Below the pieces are notes generated by a model. The model did no database searches. It was not told where the DNA came from and saw nothing but the letters and a program-made list of their open reading frames with translations. A stretch of 64,000 bases of DNA from Candidatus Latescibacterota bacterium. Its GTDB lineage: Bacteria; Latescibacterota; UBA2968; GCA-2709665. The stretch covers positions 1 to 64,000 of the forward strand of contig JAGWBX010000003.1 in assembly GCA_021295655.1 (NCBI GenBank). The letters run 5' to 3'. Shown here one piece after another: positions 1-7,692 of this stretch (its first letter is position 1; every line of letters starts with the position of its first letter). The translations under genes and the position numbers were made by a program.

Positions 1-2
1 CT

Positions 3-938
3 TCACAATTTCTCCGCGACCCGCAACGTCGCACTTCTGCACCGCGGGTTTCGCTGGCGCTCTGCCGGATCCGGGCGTATGCCTCCGGGCGTCAGGACAC
101 GTGCCTGGGGAACCCGGCCACATCCGCAAACGGGCAGATCCGGAGGGCAAACGCAGCCCAGAGAAGCCGACCGAAACACCTTTTTTACCGTGCGGTCTTC
201 AAGCGAGTGATAGGACAGAACGCCGATTCGCCCGCCCGTCGTCAACCTCCCGATTGCATACTCGAGTGTTTCCTGGAGCTGGTCCAGTTCGCCGTTTACT
301 TCAATCCGGATTGCCTGGAAGACTCTTGAAAGGGTCTTTATGGTTTGAGGTCCCGGCGCGGTCTCCGAAATCAGCGCGGCCAGTTCGAATGTGTTATTCA
401 ACGGCTCCCGGACCCGCCGGCGGCAAATCGCCCGGGCGATTCGGCCGGCAGCGCGCTCTTCTCCGAATTCACGGAAAATCCGGGTCAGCTTCTCCGGAGA
501 GCAGGCATTCACGACCTCCTTCGCCGACCGGAGGGCGTCGGGTCCCATGCGCATATCCAAAGGCCCGTTTTTTTTATAGCTGAAACCGCGGGAGGCCGCA
601 TCGATCTGATGGGAAGAGACGCCGAGATCGAAAAGCGCTCCCGAAATCCGTTTTACCTTCAGCTTTTCCAGGACCCCCGGCAGTTCCCGGAAGGATGTCT
701 CGACGATTACCAATCGATGAGAAAATCTGCGCAGCCGACCGGCCGCGGCCTGAACCGCCTCCGGGTCCCGGTCGAGTCCAATCAATCGGCCCTGCGGACC
801 CATCCGCTCCAGTAGATGTTCCGCGTGGCCCCCGCCTCCCACCGTCCCGTCGACGTACACGCCGTTCGGGTCGTTTACCACCCGAAGGGCCGTTTCGGGC
901 CCCATTACCGGCGTATGAAATTCGGCAGTCCCGGACAT
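3..938 (-). CDS. rsmH: 16S rRNA (cytosine-1402-N4)-methyltransferase
   Basis: SAM-dependent methylation of C1402 in 16S rRNA near the ribosomal P site. I start it at the ATG at 938 (311 residues, usual family size); the open frame continues 21 codons upstream but those overlap the end of mraZ and look non-coding. The glycine-rich SAM loop GTVGGGGHAEHLLE lies near the N-terminus, followed by LDRDPEAV, and SYHSLEDRTVKK near the C-terminus is characteristic. The gene is complete, with its TGA at 3-5. It lies 10 nt after mraZ, the standard start of the dcw cell-division/wall cluster; ftsL and ftsI would be expected beyond the left edge. Confidence 0.96.
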   Translation of the reverse strand: MSGTAEFHTPVMGPETALRVVNDPNGVYVDGTVGGGGHAEHLLERMGPQGRLIGLDRDPEAVQAAAGRLRRFSHRLVIVETSFRELPGVLEKLKVKRISGALFDLGVSSHQIDAASRGFSYKKNGPLDMRMGPDALRSAKEVVNACSPEKLTRIFREFGEERAAGRIARAICRRRVREPLNNTFELAALISETAPGPQTIKTLSRVFQAIRIEVNGELDQLQETLEYAIGRLTTGGRIGVLSYHSLEDRTVKKVFRSASLGCVCPPDLPVCGCGRVPQARVLTPGGIRPDPAERQRNPRCRSATLRVAEKL

Positions 939-948
939 TGACGGAACA

Positions 949-1404
949 CTAGAGGATGTCCAGTTCTTCAGCGAATGTTTCCAGATTCTGTCCAACGTCA
1001 CTCATATCCGCGGAGTATCGCTCCGGATTCCAGATTTCTATCCTGTTGCCCACGCCGCTGAGCGTCGCACGATCCGAAATCTCGGATACATCGAGCAGCT
1101 TTCGGGGAACCAGCAGACGCCCCTGCCGGTCGATTCTTGTCTCCGCGGCGCCCCCCATCACCCAGCGGGCGATTTGCCGTTTTACCCTTCCCTTATGGCT
1201 CCCCTCCCTTATCTGCTGCAAAACCTGCTGCCACCCTATTGGATCAAATCCGGCCAGGCAGCCGTCGAACCATCTGGCAATGACGAGCGAAGTGACATGA
1301 GTGGGCAATACCCGGCGAATGGCGGCAGGGACAATCAGCCGACCCTTGTTATCGACGGGAATATCCTCATATTCTCCAATGAACAGTGGCGTTTCGTCCG
1401 GCAT
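949..1404 (-). CDS. mraZ: Transcriptional regulator MraZ
   Basis: DNA-binding regulator that heads the dcw cluster and usually represses its own promoter. The protein has two tandem SpoVT/AbrB-like halves: an N-terminal one containing VDNKGRLIVPAAIRR and a second containing IDRQGRLLVPRKLL, as expected for MraZ (about 150 residues). ATG at 1404 is chosen; an in-frame GTG at 1413 is the alternative and neither has a strong ribosome-binding site. rsmH follows at 10 nt. The promoter and three 10-bp-period operator boxes lie about 170-225 bp upstream, consistent with autoregulation. Confidence 0.95.
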   Translation of the reverse strand: MPDETPLFIGEYEDIPVDNKGRLIVPAAIRRVLPTHVTSLVIARWFDGCLAGFDPIGWQQVLQQIREGSHKGRVKRQIARWVMGGAAETRIDRQGRLLVPRKLLDVSEISDRATLSGVGNRIEIWNPERYSADMSDVGQNLETFAEELDIL

Positions 1405-1571
1405 GGCTGTCACTCGGAGCTTATTGGACTTCTACAGCGGCATGATCCATATTGGCAATAATGGCGTCTCGAAGTTGCTCCGGAGGGGAACCGAATCGAA
1501 AGCCCCGACTGACGTGCCGGGGCCGGTCCTGCTCGAGCGATACCTTCGAAAACTCCCATGTCCTCCCCAAT

Positions 1572-1601
1572 GCACCACTTTCCACCACTTTCCACCACCA
1601 A
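1572..1601 (-). promoter_or_regulatory. MraZ operator: three 10-bp direct repeats
   Basis: On the minus strand three boxes follow each other with exactly 10-bp periodicity: TTGGTGGTGG (1592-1601), AAAGTGGTGG (1582-1591) and AAAGTGGTGC (1572-1581), sharing the core GTGGTG. MraZ is known to bind 10-bp-period repeats (TGGG-type in Escherichia coli, AAAGTG-type in Mollicutes). The boxes cover the predicted transcription start of mraZ. Confidence 0.75.
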
Positions 1602-1629
1602 AATTAGGGCCTGGATATATAAAAGTCAA
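1601..1629 (-). promoter_or_regulatory. Sigma-70-type promoter of mraZ-rsmH
   Basis: Minus strand: -35 TTGACT (1624-1629), 17-bp spacer, -10 TAATTT (1601-1606). The predicted start, near 1594, falls inside the MraZ boxes, so bound MraZ would block initiation. Confidence 0.7.
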
Positions 1630-1822
1630 GGGATTTCTAGACGATTTTTTGCCTTATCTTCAAAAAAAACAACCCCGTGACCATGTGTGTATATACATGG
1701 CACATCCGGGCATCCAGGGTAAATGTGGTGGGTGCGAAGAGGAAGGTGCAGAATAAATACCAGATGTTGTGCAATGGCGCACGCTCCAGCCGGCCGTTTT
1801 CCGCGGCAGGGGCCGTTGTGTC

Positions 1823-1851
1823 TTGACCTTCCGGTGTTGTCCGGATATCTT
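1823..1851 (+). promoter_or_regulatory. Promoter of the small lipoprotein gene
   Basis: -35 TTGACC (1823-1828), 17-bp spacer, -10 TATCTT (1846-1851). The expected start point, about 7 nt downstream, coincides with the ATG at 1859, which would make a leaderless mRNA. No Shine-Dalgarno sequence precedes the ATG. Confidence 0.5.
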
Positions 1852-1858
1852 TTCAGCA

Positions 1859-2221
1859 ATGAAACGGATGATCCTCACGCTCCTGTTCTACGGACTGCTG
1901 GCTTGCACGGCACGGCATGGATCCGTACCCGACGAACGACAACTGGCGCACGTCGTTCTCGAAGTCATCCGCCTGCATCAACGGTACGCGGAACATCCCG
2001 ACAGTCTCAACCTGAAGCGAAACGCCGTTCTTGCAAGAATCGAGTTCACCGAAGAAGACCTTGAAAGGCTGACCGCAACCTGGAAGACGAACCCCGAAGC
2101 CTTTGAGGCGCTGGGCGGCAGCATTATGGAAACGCTTGAAGCCGACAGCGTGTTCGTTCACTGGAAGAAGACCGCGAAGAGAAGCACCACCGGCAGACGC
2201 CGGGCGGACAAAAAAAGATGA
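1859..2221 (+). CDS. Small predicted lipoprotein
   Basis: Hypothetical protein of 120 residues. The ATG at 1859 opens a type II signal peptide: MKRM, a hydrophobic stretch (ILTLLFYG) and the lipobox LLAC, so Cys-16 is the likely acylated residue and the protein is membrane-anchored outside the cytoplasm. The mature part is charged and probably helical (DERQLAHVVLEVIRLHQ) and ends in a basic tail. A longer frame from 1769 exists but would bury the signal peptide. No enzyme family recognised; helical lipoproteins of this size are common in FCB genomes. It converges on rseP with a shared hairpin terminator at its 3' end. Confidence 0.7.
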   Translation: MKRMILTLLFYGLLACTARHGSVPDERQLAHVVLEVIRLHQRYAEHPDSLNLKRNAVLARIEFTEEDLERLTATWKTNPEAFEALGGSIMETLEADSVFVHWKKTAKRSTTGRRRADKKR

Positions 2222-2250
2222 GGGCGGGTTCGAAGCCCCGCCCTCATCTT
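2215..2250. terminator. Intrinsic terminator between convergent genes
   Basis: Perfect 14-bp stem (2215-2228 with 2237-2250) and an 8-nt loop. Read on the minus strand the stem ends in a T-run (the A-tract at 2211-2216 on plus), so it mainly terminates the rseP operon; it also sits at the 3' end of the plus-strand lipoprotein gene. Confidence 0.8.
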
Positions 2251-2279
2251 GCGGCAATGCCGAAACAACCGGGTCCGGC

Positions 2280-3587
2280 TCAGTAGAACAATCCCCAGAT
2301 CCTTCCGATGTCACCGAAGGTCACGTACACCATAAGTCCGAGCAGGAATATGAACCCGACTTGCTGGATTCGCTCTTTCTGACGTGCGGAAAGCGACCGC
2401 CGAGAAATGGCTTCCACGCTCAGGATCGTCAGATGGCCGCCGTCCAGCGCCGGAATCGGCAACAGGTTCAGGACGGCGAGGTTGATACTCAACATCGCCA
2501 TGAAATCAAGCAGCGCTTCCAGACCTTCCCTTGCCTTGCTCCCGGCCATCTGCGCAATCCCCACCGGGCCGGCGATCATTCTTCCGGACACTTCACCCAT
2601 GACAAGGCGCTTGATCAACGTGAATATCAGCGTGGTATACCCCACCAGGTCCCGTCCGCTACGTTCAATGGCGGTAGCTATCGTCACCGGCACCCGCGCA
2701 CTGGGCTCGTAAGACGGACCGATGCCGATCACACCGATGATACGCCCCCCGCCCTGCTGGGGCTGAGGCACGATAATCGCCACCATCTCCTCTTTGCCGC
2801 GCAACCACCGAATCTCGGTTTCCAGACCCGGCCTCGCGGAAATCTTCTCTCTCATCTCGTTCCATCCGCTCACGGATTCACCGGCGATGGACAGCACGCG
2901 GTCTCCAGGCTCCATCCCGCCTCTCGCAGCCGGGTACCCCGGCATCACCGATCCGGCGGTGGAGGGCAGAAAAGGATCGAAACCCAGCTCCGGCCCGGGA
3001 TCGGGGGTGGCTACAAGAAACACCACTTCCTCGCCACGAGCCACTTCAAGGGCAATGTCCCCGTCGTCACCCGCGCCGTATGCTTCGACCAGGCTGCCCC
3101 AGTCGTCCACCGGGGTCCCGTTAATCGCCAGGATCCGGTCATCCGTGCGCAATCCGGCAGCGTAGAACGGAGACGCCGCCTCGATCCGGCCCACCCTTGT
3201 CGTCTGTAAGACATAGTCCCCCAGGGTGAGACGCAGTCCCAATATCAGCATGAATCCGAGCAGAAAATTCATGACGGGACCCGCGACCATTACCGCCATC
3301 TGAATTCCCCTCGACTTCGACTGAAATTCCCAGGGCTCCCGCTTTACGTCCGCACTGCCGAAATCCGACATTCCCGCTACCTTCACGTATCCTCCGATGG
3401 GCAGCCAGGAAATGCAATATTCGGTCTCGCCAACCGTTATGCCGAACGCCTTGGGCGGAAATCCCAGCGAGAACTGCTCCACGCGAATGCCCGATCTCTT
3501 GGCCACGATGAAATGACCGAATTCGTGAACGAAGACCAGGACGCCCAATACCAGAATGAAATAGAAAATGGTTTCCAGAAATTCCAA
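2280..3587 (-). CDS. rseP: Site-2 intramembrane zinc metalloprotease RseP
   Basis: Regulated intramembrane proteolysis: cleaves anti-sigma factors and remnant signal peptides within the inner membrane. The zinc motif HEFGH is at residues 21-25 in the first membrane helix, and the third ligand motif ALDGGHL (with NLLPIP before it) is near the C-terminus. Two PDZ domains lie between, recognisable from RVGRIEAASPFYAAGL and from GSVMPGYPAARGGMEPGDRV. The length (435 residues) matches two-PDZ RseP. It is last in the minus-strand run uppS-cdsA-dxr-rseP, a widely conserved order, and is followed by the terminator at 2215-2250. Confidence 0.96.
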   Translation of the reverse strand: MEFLETIFYFILVLGVLVFVHEFGHFIVAKRSGIRVEQFSLGFPPKAFGITVGETEYCISWLPIGGYVKVAGMSDFGSADVKREPWEFQSKSRGIQMAVMVAGPVMNFLLGFMLILGLRLTLGDYVLQTTRVGRIEAASPFYAAGLRTDDRILAINGTPVDDWGSLVEAYGAGDDGDIALEVARGEEVVFLVATPDPGPELGFDPFLPSTAGSVMPGYPAARGGMEPGDRVLSIAGESVSGWNEMREKISARPGLETEIRWLRGKEEMVAIIVPQPQQGGGRIIGVIGIGPSYEPSARVPVTIATAIERSGRDLVGYTTLIFTLIKRLVMGEVSGRMIAGPVGIAQMAGSKAREGLEALLDFMAMLSINLAVLNLLPIPALDGGHLTILSVEAISRRSLSARQKERIQQVGFIFLLGLMVYVTFGDIGRIWGLFY

Positions 3588-3719
3588 AGCGTTTGACTCC
3601 TGTAGAGCTTACAGTAAGGGTTCTACGCAAAATGCGTGCATGATTAGTAACGCTGTTTAATACATACCGAAGGGCGTTGAAATCCCCCCACCGCATCAGC
3701 CGCCGCGGGAGTTTTCAAG

Positions 3720-4877
3720 CTATCTCTTCAGGCGTGCGACGACGTCCCTTGCCTTCTCTCGCCCCCAGCGGTCCGCTTCGAACACTGCGTCGAGATTCGA
3801 GCCGGACGCGTTGACGTGCGCATCGAGGGTCTGTCGTACGACGTCCGGTACGTCCAGGAACCCGATGCGCCCTGCCAGAAAGGAATAGACGCCGACCTCG
3901 TTGGCGGCGTTGAGTACTGCCGCCGCCGTACCTCCCGCGCGGCAAACTTCGTACGCAAGCGCAAGACAGGGAAACCGCTCCAGGTCCGGCGCGTGAAAGC
4001 TCAACGAACCCGTGGACACCAGGTCCAGCGACGGAACGCGTGTCGGCAGCCGGTCCGGATGGGTCAACGCCTGCTGAATGGGCAGGCGCATATCGGGCCG
4101 GCTCAGGTGCGCGGTCAGGCTTCCGTCCAGGAACTCCACCAGACAATGCACGATCGATTGCCGGTGAATCACGACGTCGATCTGTTCGATATCGAGACCG
4201 AGAAACCAGCGGGATTCGATCACCTCGAAACCCTTGTTCATCAGCGTCGCGGAATCGATTGTAATTTTCGGTCCCATCCTCCACGTCGGATGACGGAGGG
4301 CCTCGTCGGGTGTCGCGCGGGCCATCTCATCCAGAGACATATCGAAGAACGGACCTCCGGAGGCGGGAAGCACGATGCGGGTCACCTGCCGCGGCGAAAT
4401 TTCCTGAAGGTTCTGCCACAGGGGTGTAAGTTCGCTGTCCAGGGGGATCAACCGCACGCCGTTTCGCGCCGCAAGATCCGTGACCAGTTGTCCCGCTACG
4501 ACCAGCGTTTCCTTATTTGCGATTGCGACGTCCTTGCCTGCCTCTACCGCCGCCAGGGTTGGCCGCAGTCCTACTCCCGCAACCAGCCCGTTGATTACCA
4601 GATCCACCGTCGGGTCGGTTGCCAACGCGAGGAGTCCATCAGAACCGTGCAACACCTCAACACCCTTCAACTCACGCCTCTCACCCGCCTCTTTTGCGTA
4701 CTGTTCTCCCACGCAAACCCGTTCCGGCCGGAAACGCGTCACCTGATCGCAGAGCAGATCGATATTGCTTCCCGCGCTGAGGCATTCGACTTCGAACCGT
4801 TCGGGCAGACCGGCCAGTACGTCCAGCGTACTGGTGCCGATAGATCCCGTCGACCCAAGCAGCGAAACCCGCTTCAT
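3720..4877 (-). CDS. dxr: 1-deoxy-D-xylulose 5-phosphate reductoisomerase
   Basis: Second step of the MEP isoprenoid pathway: NADPH-dependent conversion of DXP to MEP in the cytoplasm. The N-terminal nucleotide-binding motif GSTGSIGTS starts at residue 8; the central domain has SGGPFFD, ITIDSATLMNKGFEVIE and SRPDMRLPIQQAL, all typical. The metal/substrate loop, usually DSEHxAIxQ, reads DSELTPLWQ: the metal ligands Asp and Glu remain but the conserved His (His153 in E. coli) is Leu. 385 residues, normal length. Lies between cdsA (51-nt gap) and rseP. Confidence 0.95.
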   Translation of the reverse strand: MKRVSLLGSTGSIGTSTLDVLAGLPERFEVECLSAGSNIDLLCDQVTRFRPERVCVGEQYAKEAGERRELKGVEVLHGSDGLLALATDPTVDLVINGLVAGVGLRPTLAAVEAGKDVAIANKETLVVAGQLVTDLAARNGVRLIPLDSELTPLWQNLQEISPRQVTRIVLPASGGPFFDMSLDEMARATPDEALRHPTWRMGPKITIDSATLMNKGFEVIESRWFLGLDIEQIDVVIHRQSIVHCLVEFLDGSLTAHLSRPDMRLPIQQALTHPDRLPTRVPSLDLVSTGSLSFHAPDLERFPCLALAYEVCRAGGTAAAVLNAANEVGVYSFLAGRIGFLDVPDVVRQTLDAHVNASGSNLDAVFEADRWGREKARDVVARLKR

Positions 4878-4928
4878 ACACAGACCCCGTTCACGTCAAC
4901 GGGTGAACGTAACTGAAGGTTCGTGGTT

Positions 4929-5759
4929 TTAGTGAAACAGGCGGAGGTAAAGGTATACCAAAGGGTACACGAACAGAAAACTGTCGAACCGGTCCAGCAC
5001 GCCGCCGTGTCCCGGAATCAGGGCGGAAGCATCCTTGACTCCCGCGTTCCTCTTTATCATTGATTCGACAAGGTCTCCCCAAAGCGCGCCCAGCCCCACC
5101 ACGATTCCCAGTGCGATACCGGCTGGAAAGGGATACAATTTCAATACGTTGCCGCCGGCAAGCATTACTGCTACAGCCCCTGTGATTCCACCCGCGAAGC
5201 CTGCCCCGGTCTTGCGGGGGCTGATACGTGGGAAAGGGTGTCGTTTCCCCCAGAGGCGCCCGGTAAAGTAGGCGAAGATATCCGTACCCCAGATTCCAAG
5301 AAGTACCAGAACGGCAAACCACCTTGCGCCCGCTTCGGCGGGTTCGAATCCGGAAAAGTTCCGAACCAGCAGCGCAAAGGCGGAAAGCAGTCCGACATAG
5401 CACGAACCGGCGAATGTCGCTTCGGCGTCCGCGAGCCGAAATTTACCCTCCCTGTTTCCCAGTGCCAGGGTCAGCAGAACAAGGAGGATCACCACAAACG
5501 GGACCAGCCAGAGTCGATCTCCGAACCAGTTCAACCAGAGACACCAAATCAAAGAGGCCGCAACCCCGACTCCCGTCCAGGGATGCAGCCCCCGCTTTTT
5601 CTGCATCTGGCAGTATTCCCACGTACCACACGCGGCCACCGCGCACACGCCGATCAGGAGCGGTATTCCACCAACCCGGAACAGAACCAGAAAAAGCGGC
5701 CCGAAGACCGCCGCCGCTGAGACACGGTGAAACAGATTCGACTGTACCGCCAAAACCAC
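4929..5759 (-). CDS. cdsA: Phosphatidate cytidylyltransferase
   Basis: Makes CDP-diacylglycerol from phosphatidate and CTP in the inner membrane, the entry point to phospholipid head-group synthesis. Multi-spanning protein with the family signature near the C-terminus: KDASALIPGHGGVLDRFDS, preceded by ESMIKRN. The open frame extends far upstream through uppS, but homologous sequence begins near LFHRVSAA, so a GTG at 5759 or TTG at 5753 (after GGGG-rich sequence) is the likely start, giving about 275 residues. It sits 37 nt downstream of uppS and 51 nt upstream of dxr. Confidence 0.92.
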   Translation of the reverse strand: MVLAVQSNLFHRVSAAAVFGPLFLVLFRVGGIPLLIGVCAVAACGTWEYCQMQKKRGLHPWTGVGVAASLIWCLWLNWFGDRLWLVPFVVILLVLLTLALGNREGKFRLADAEATFAGSCYVGLLSAFALLVRNFSGFEPAEAGARWFAVLVLLGIWGTDIFAYFTGRLWGKRHPFPRISPRKTGAGFAGGITGAVAVMLAGGNVLKLYPFPAGIALGIVVGLGALWGDLVESMIKRNAGVKDASALIPGHGGVLDRFDSFLFVYPLVYLYLRLFH

Positions 5760-5796
5760 CCCTGCTTGACGAAAGCGAGAGTTGGAGTGAACCCCG

Positions 5797-6624
5797 TTAT
5801 ACGGGCTCCACTCCCGTCGCCGCGCCCATCCGCTTTGCAACCCCGTTCCCGGCGCCGATCGCCGAAGAACGGACCTGCGCGCTGGTCTTTCCGAAACGGC
5901 GCTCCCTGGACTGATACGCCCGTACGGCTTCGTACAGATGTTCGCGCCTGAAATCGGGCCACAAGACCGGCGTGAACCAGAATTCCGTGTACGCACACTG
6001 CCAGAGCATGAAATTACTCAGACGAAACTCTCCGCTTGTGCGGATCAGCAAATCGGGGTCGGGCAGATCGGTGGTGTAGAGCATCCTGGAAAACAGCTTC
6101 CCGTCGATTCCCTCGCTGTTGACACTTCCCTGTTCCACCGCGGAGGCAATACGTCTGACGGCCTGGAGGATATCGCTGCGGCCATCGTAACTCATTGCCA
6201 GATTCAGCGTCAGCCCGGTGTTTCCCGCTGTCCTGAACATGGCGTATTTCATCGCCTGACGCGCCTGCCTTGCAAGACGGTCCGTATCTCCGGTTGCAAT
6301 CAGGCGGACGTTATTCTCGAGGAGTTCCTTCAGTTCCTCAACGGCAACGTCCCGCAACAACTGCATTAACGAAAGGACTTCCGACCAGGGGCGCCGCCAG
6401 TTGTCCGTTCCGAATGCAAACAGAGTGAGAATATCGATTCCAAGTTCCCCGCAAGCCCGCACAATGTCACGGACGACTTTACGAGCGGAACGGTGGCCCT
6501 GAGTCCTGACAAGGCCGTGCTTTTGCGCCCAGCGGCCATTCCCGTCCATGATGATTGCGACATGCCCCGGGAGATTGCCATCTGCCTTCAGTTCATTCTG
6601 AATATCCACGTCGTGGCGATCCAA
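5797..6624 (-). CDS. uppS: Undecaprenyl diphosphate synthase (cis-prenyltransferase)
   Basis: Condenses isopentenyl diphosphate onto farnesyl diphosphate to make the C55 lipid carrier for peptidoglycan and O-antigen. The catalytic motif MDGNGRWAQ is near residue 26, followed by GHRSARKVV; then LTLFAFGTDNWRRP, and DLLIRTSGEFRLSNFMLWQ and AYTEFWFT in the C-terminal half, all standard. 275 residues. First gene of uppS-cdsA-dxr-rseP; its promoter is at 6742-6770. Confidence 0.97.
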   Translation of the reverse strand: MDRHDVDIQNELKADGNLPGHVAIIMDGNGRWAQKHGLVRTQGHRSARKVVRDIVRACGELGIDILTLFAFGTDNWRRPWSEVLSLMQLLRDVAVEELKELLENNVRLIATGDTDRLARQARQAMKYAMFRTAGNTGLTLNLAMSYDGRSDILQAVRRIASAVEQGSVNSEGIDGKLFSRMLYTTDLPDPDLLIRTSGEFRLSNFMLWQCAYTEFWFTPVLWPDFRREHLYEAVRAYQSRERRFGKTSAQVRSSAIGAGNGVAKRMGAATGVEPV

Positions 6625-6741
6625 GATTCCCTCTTCGTGTCCTATCCCGGAAATATCTAACCATTCTGCCGAAGTCAGGCTACCAATTTCCGCGACAGGA
6701 CATTGGAATTTGCCGTTACTACCTTAAAATTCGGCGTTTGA

Positions 6742-6770
6742 AATTTAAAAGCCCGCACAGTCAAAGTCAA
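6742..6770 (-). promoter_or_regulatory. Promoter of the uppS-cdsA-dxr-rseP operon
   Basis: Minus strand: -35 TTGACT (6765-6770), 17-bp spacer, -10 TAAATT (6742-6747). Predicted start near 6735, leaving a leader of about 110 nt before uppS. Confidence 0.65.
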
Positions 6771-6836
6771 GCGAACTTTTCCGCCTGAACGCGCCGCTCC
6801 CTACCCGCAATGCCGTTATTCCATGCCCCTCCCGTC

Positions 6837-6865
6837 TTGACAACCCCCCACCCACGAGGTATTGT
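6837..6865 (+). promoter_or_regulatory. Promoter of the 5-formyl-THF cyclo-ligase gene
   Basis: -35 TTGACA is a perfect consensus (6837-6842), the spacer is 17 bp, and -10 is TATTGT (6860-6865). The leader before the ATG at 6913 is about 40 nt. Confidence 0.65.
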
Positions 6866-6912
6866 TATGGACCCCGGCGCCGCTGAAAAGTTTCAAGTCA
6901 CATCAACTCCCT

Positions 6913-7482
6913 ATGCCATCCAAAGCGCAAATCCGAAATGTCACAAGGAAACGTCGGTCCGAACTGTCGCCGGGGGAGGTCCGCGCCCGGAGCGATGACA
7001 TTGTCGCGCGTCTGACCGACCGGGAGGTCTACCGACGCGCCGCATGCCTGGCCAGCTACGTGTCGATCTCGAACGAAGTCGACACCCACACCCTCATCGA
7101 TCGTGCCCTGGAAATCGGCAAGCGGGTTGCAGTGCCTGTCGTGGAGCCGAACCGCACGCTGATTCACCTTGAAATTCGCAGCATGGCTGAACTGAAACCA
7201 TCGGGTTTCGGCCTTCTGGAGCCGTCCGGCAAAGACGGCGCCGTGGTCCCGCCAGACGCCTTCGATATCGTGCTTGTGCCGGGTCTGGCCTTCGACCGCG
7301 CTGGAAATCGCGTGGGCTTCGGCGCGGGGTACTACGACCGCTTCCTTTCGCTGGCCCACGCTTTCAAGATCGGCCTCGCATACGACTTCCAGCTCTTCGA
7401 TCGGCTGCCGCACGGCCCTCGCGATATCCCGATGGACCTGGTGATTACCGAATCTGAAGTCTACTCGACGGTCCTGGTATGA
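6913..7482 (+). CDS. 5-formyltetrahydrofolate cyclo-ligase
   Basis: ATP-dependent conversion of 5-formyl-THF to 5,10-methenyl-THF in the cytoplasm (5-FCL/YgfA family). The N-terminus MPSKAQIRNVTRKRRSEL matches the family; the ATP-binding loop GNRVGFGAGYYDRFL and the preceding LVPGLAFDRAG are diagnostic. 189 residues from the ATG at 6913; an upstream in-frame TTG (6862) overlaps the -10 element and is unlikely. Monocistronic, divergent from the uppS operon. In many bacteria 6S RNA precedes this gene; I could not identify one here. Confidence 0.93.
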   Translation: MPSKAQIRNVTRKRRSELSPGEVRARSDDIVARLTDREVYRRAACLASYVSISNEVDTHTLIDRALEIGKRVAVPVVEPNRTLIHLEIRSMAELKPSGFGLLEPSGKDGAVVPPDAFDIVLVPGLAFDRAGNRVGFGAGYYDRFLSLAHAFKIGLAYDFQLFDRLPHGPRDIPMDLVITESEVYSTVLV

Positions 7483-7692
7483 AATCCTGAAGGCGGTAAG
7501 CGGGTAGACGCAAGACGGAAGCGGGGAGAGATTGCCTGCCTTGTGAGGATTCTTCTCAGGCGGGAGACAAGGAGATGACACATATCGGGCAGGGATTTCT
7601 TCTACCGGCTTGCGTCTCACCTCTACCCTTGCGTGGAGTGGGGGATTTTCGGGGTAATGTCAGCCGGATTTCAAGCCAGGCGGGAGTTTCAG

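Larger units (their letters stand above)
1414..1858. other. Divergent intergenic region, mraZ / lipoprotein
   Basis: The 445 bp between divergent genes hold the mraZ promoter and MraZ-type boxes on the minus strand and a lipoprotein-gene promoter on the plus strand (separate entries). The mraZ leader is about 190 nt. I see no convincing coding sequence; the open frames here lack family resemblance and ribosome-binding sites. Confidence 0.6.

Noticed and set aside
1410-1629. Short open frames on both strands upstream of mraZ
   Set aside because: They overlap the promoter and operator and lack start signals or family resemblance.
6625-6912. Possible 6S RNA upstream of the 5-formyl-THF cyclo-ligase gene
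   Set aside because: No long interrupted hairpin typical of 6S RNA could be recognised; the region is explained by two divergent promoters.
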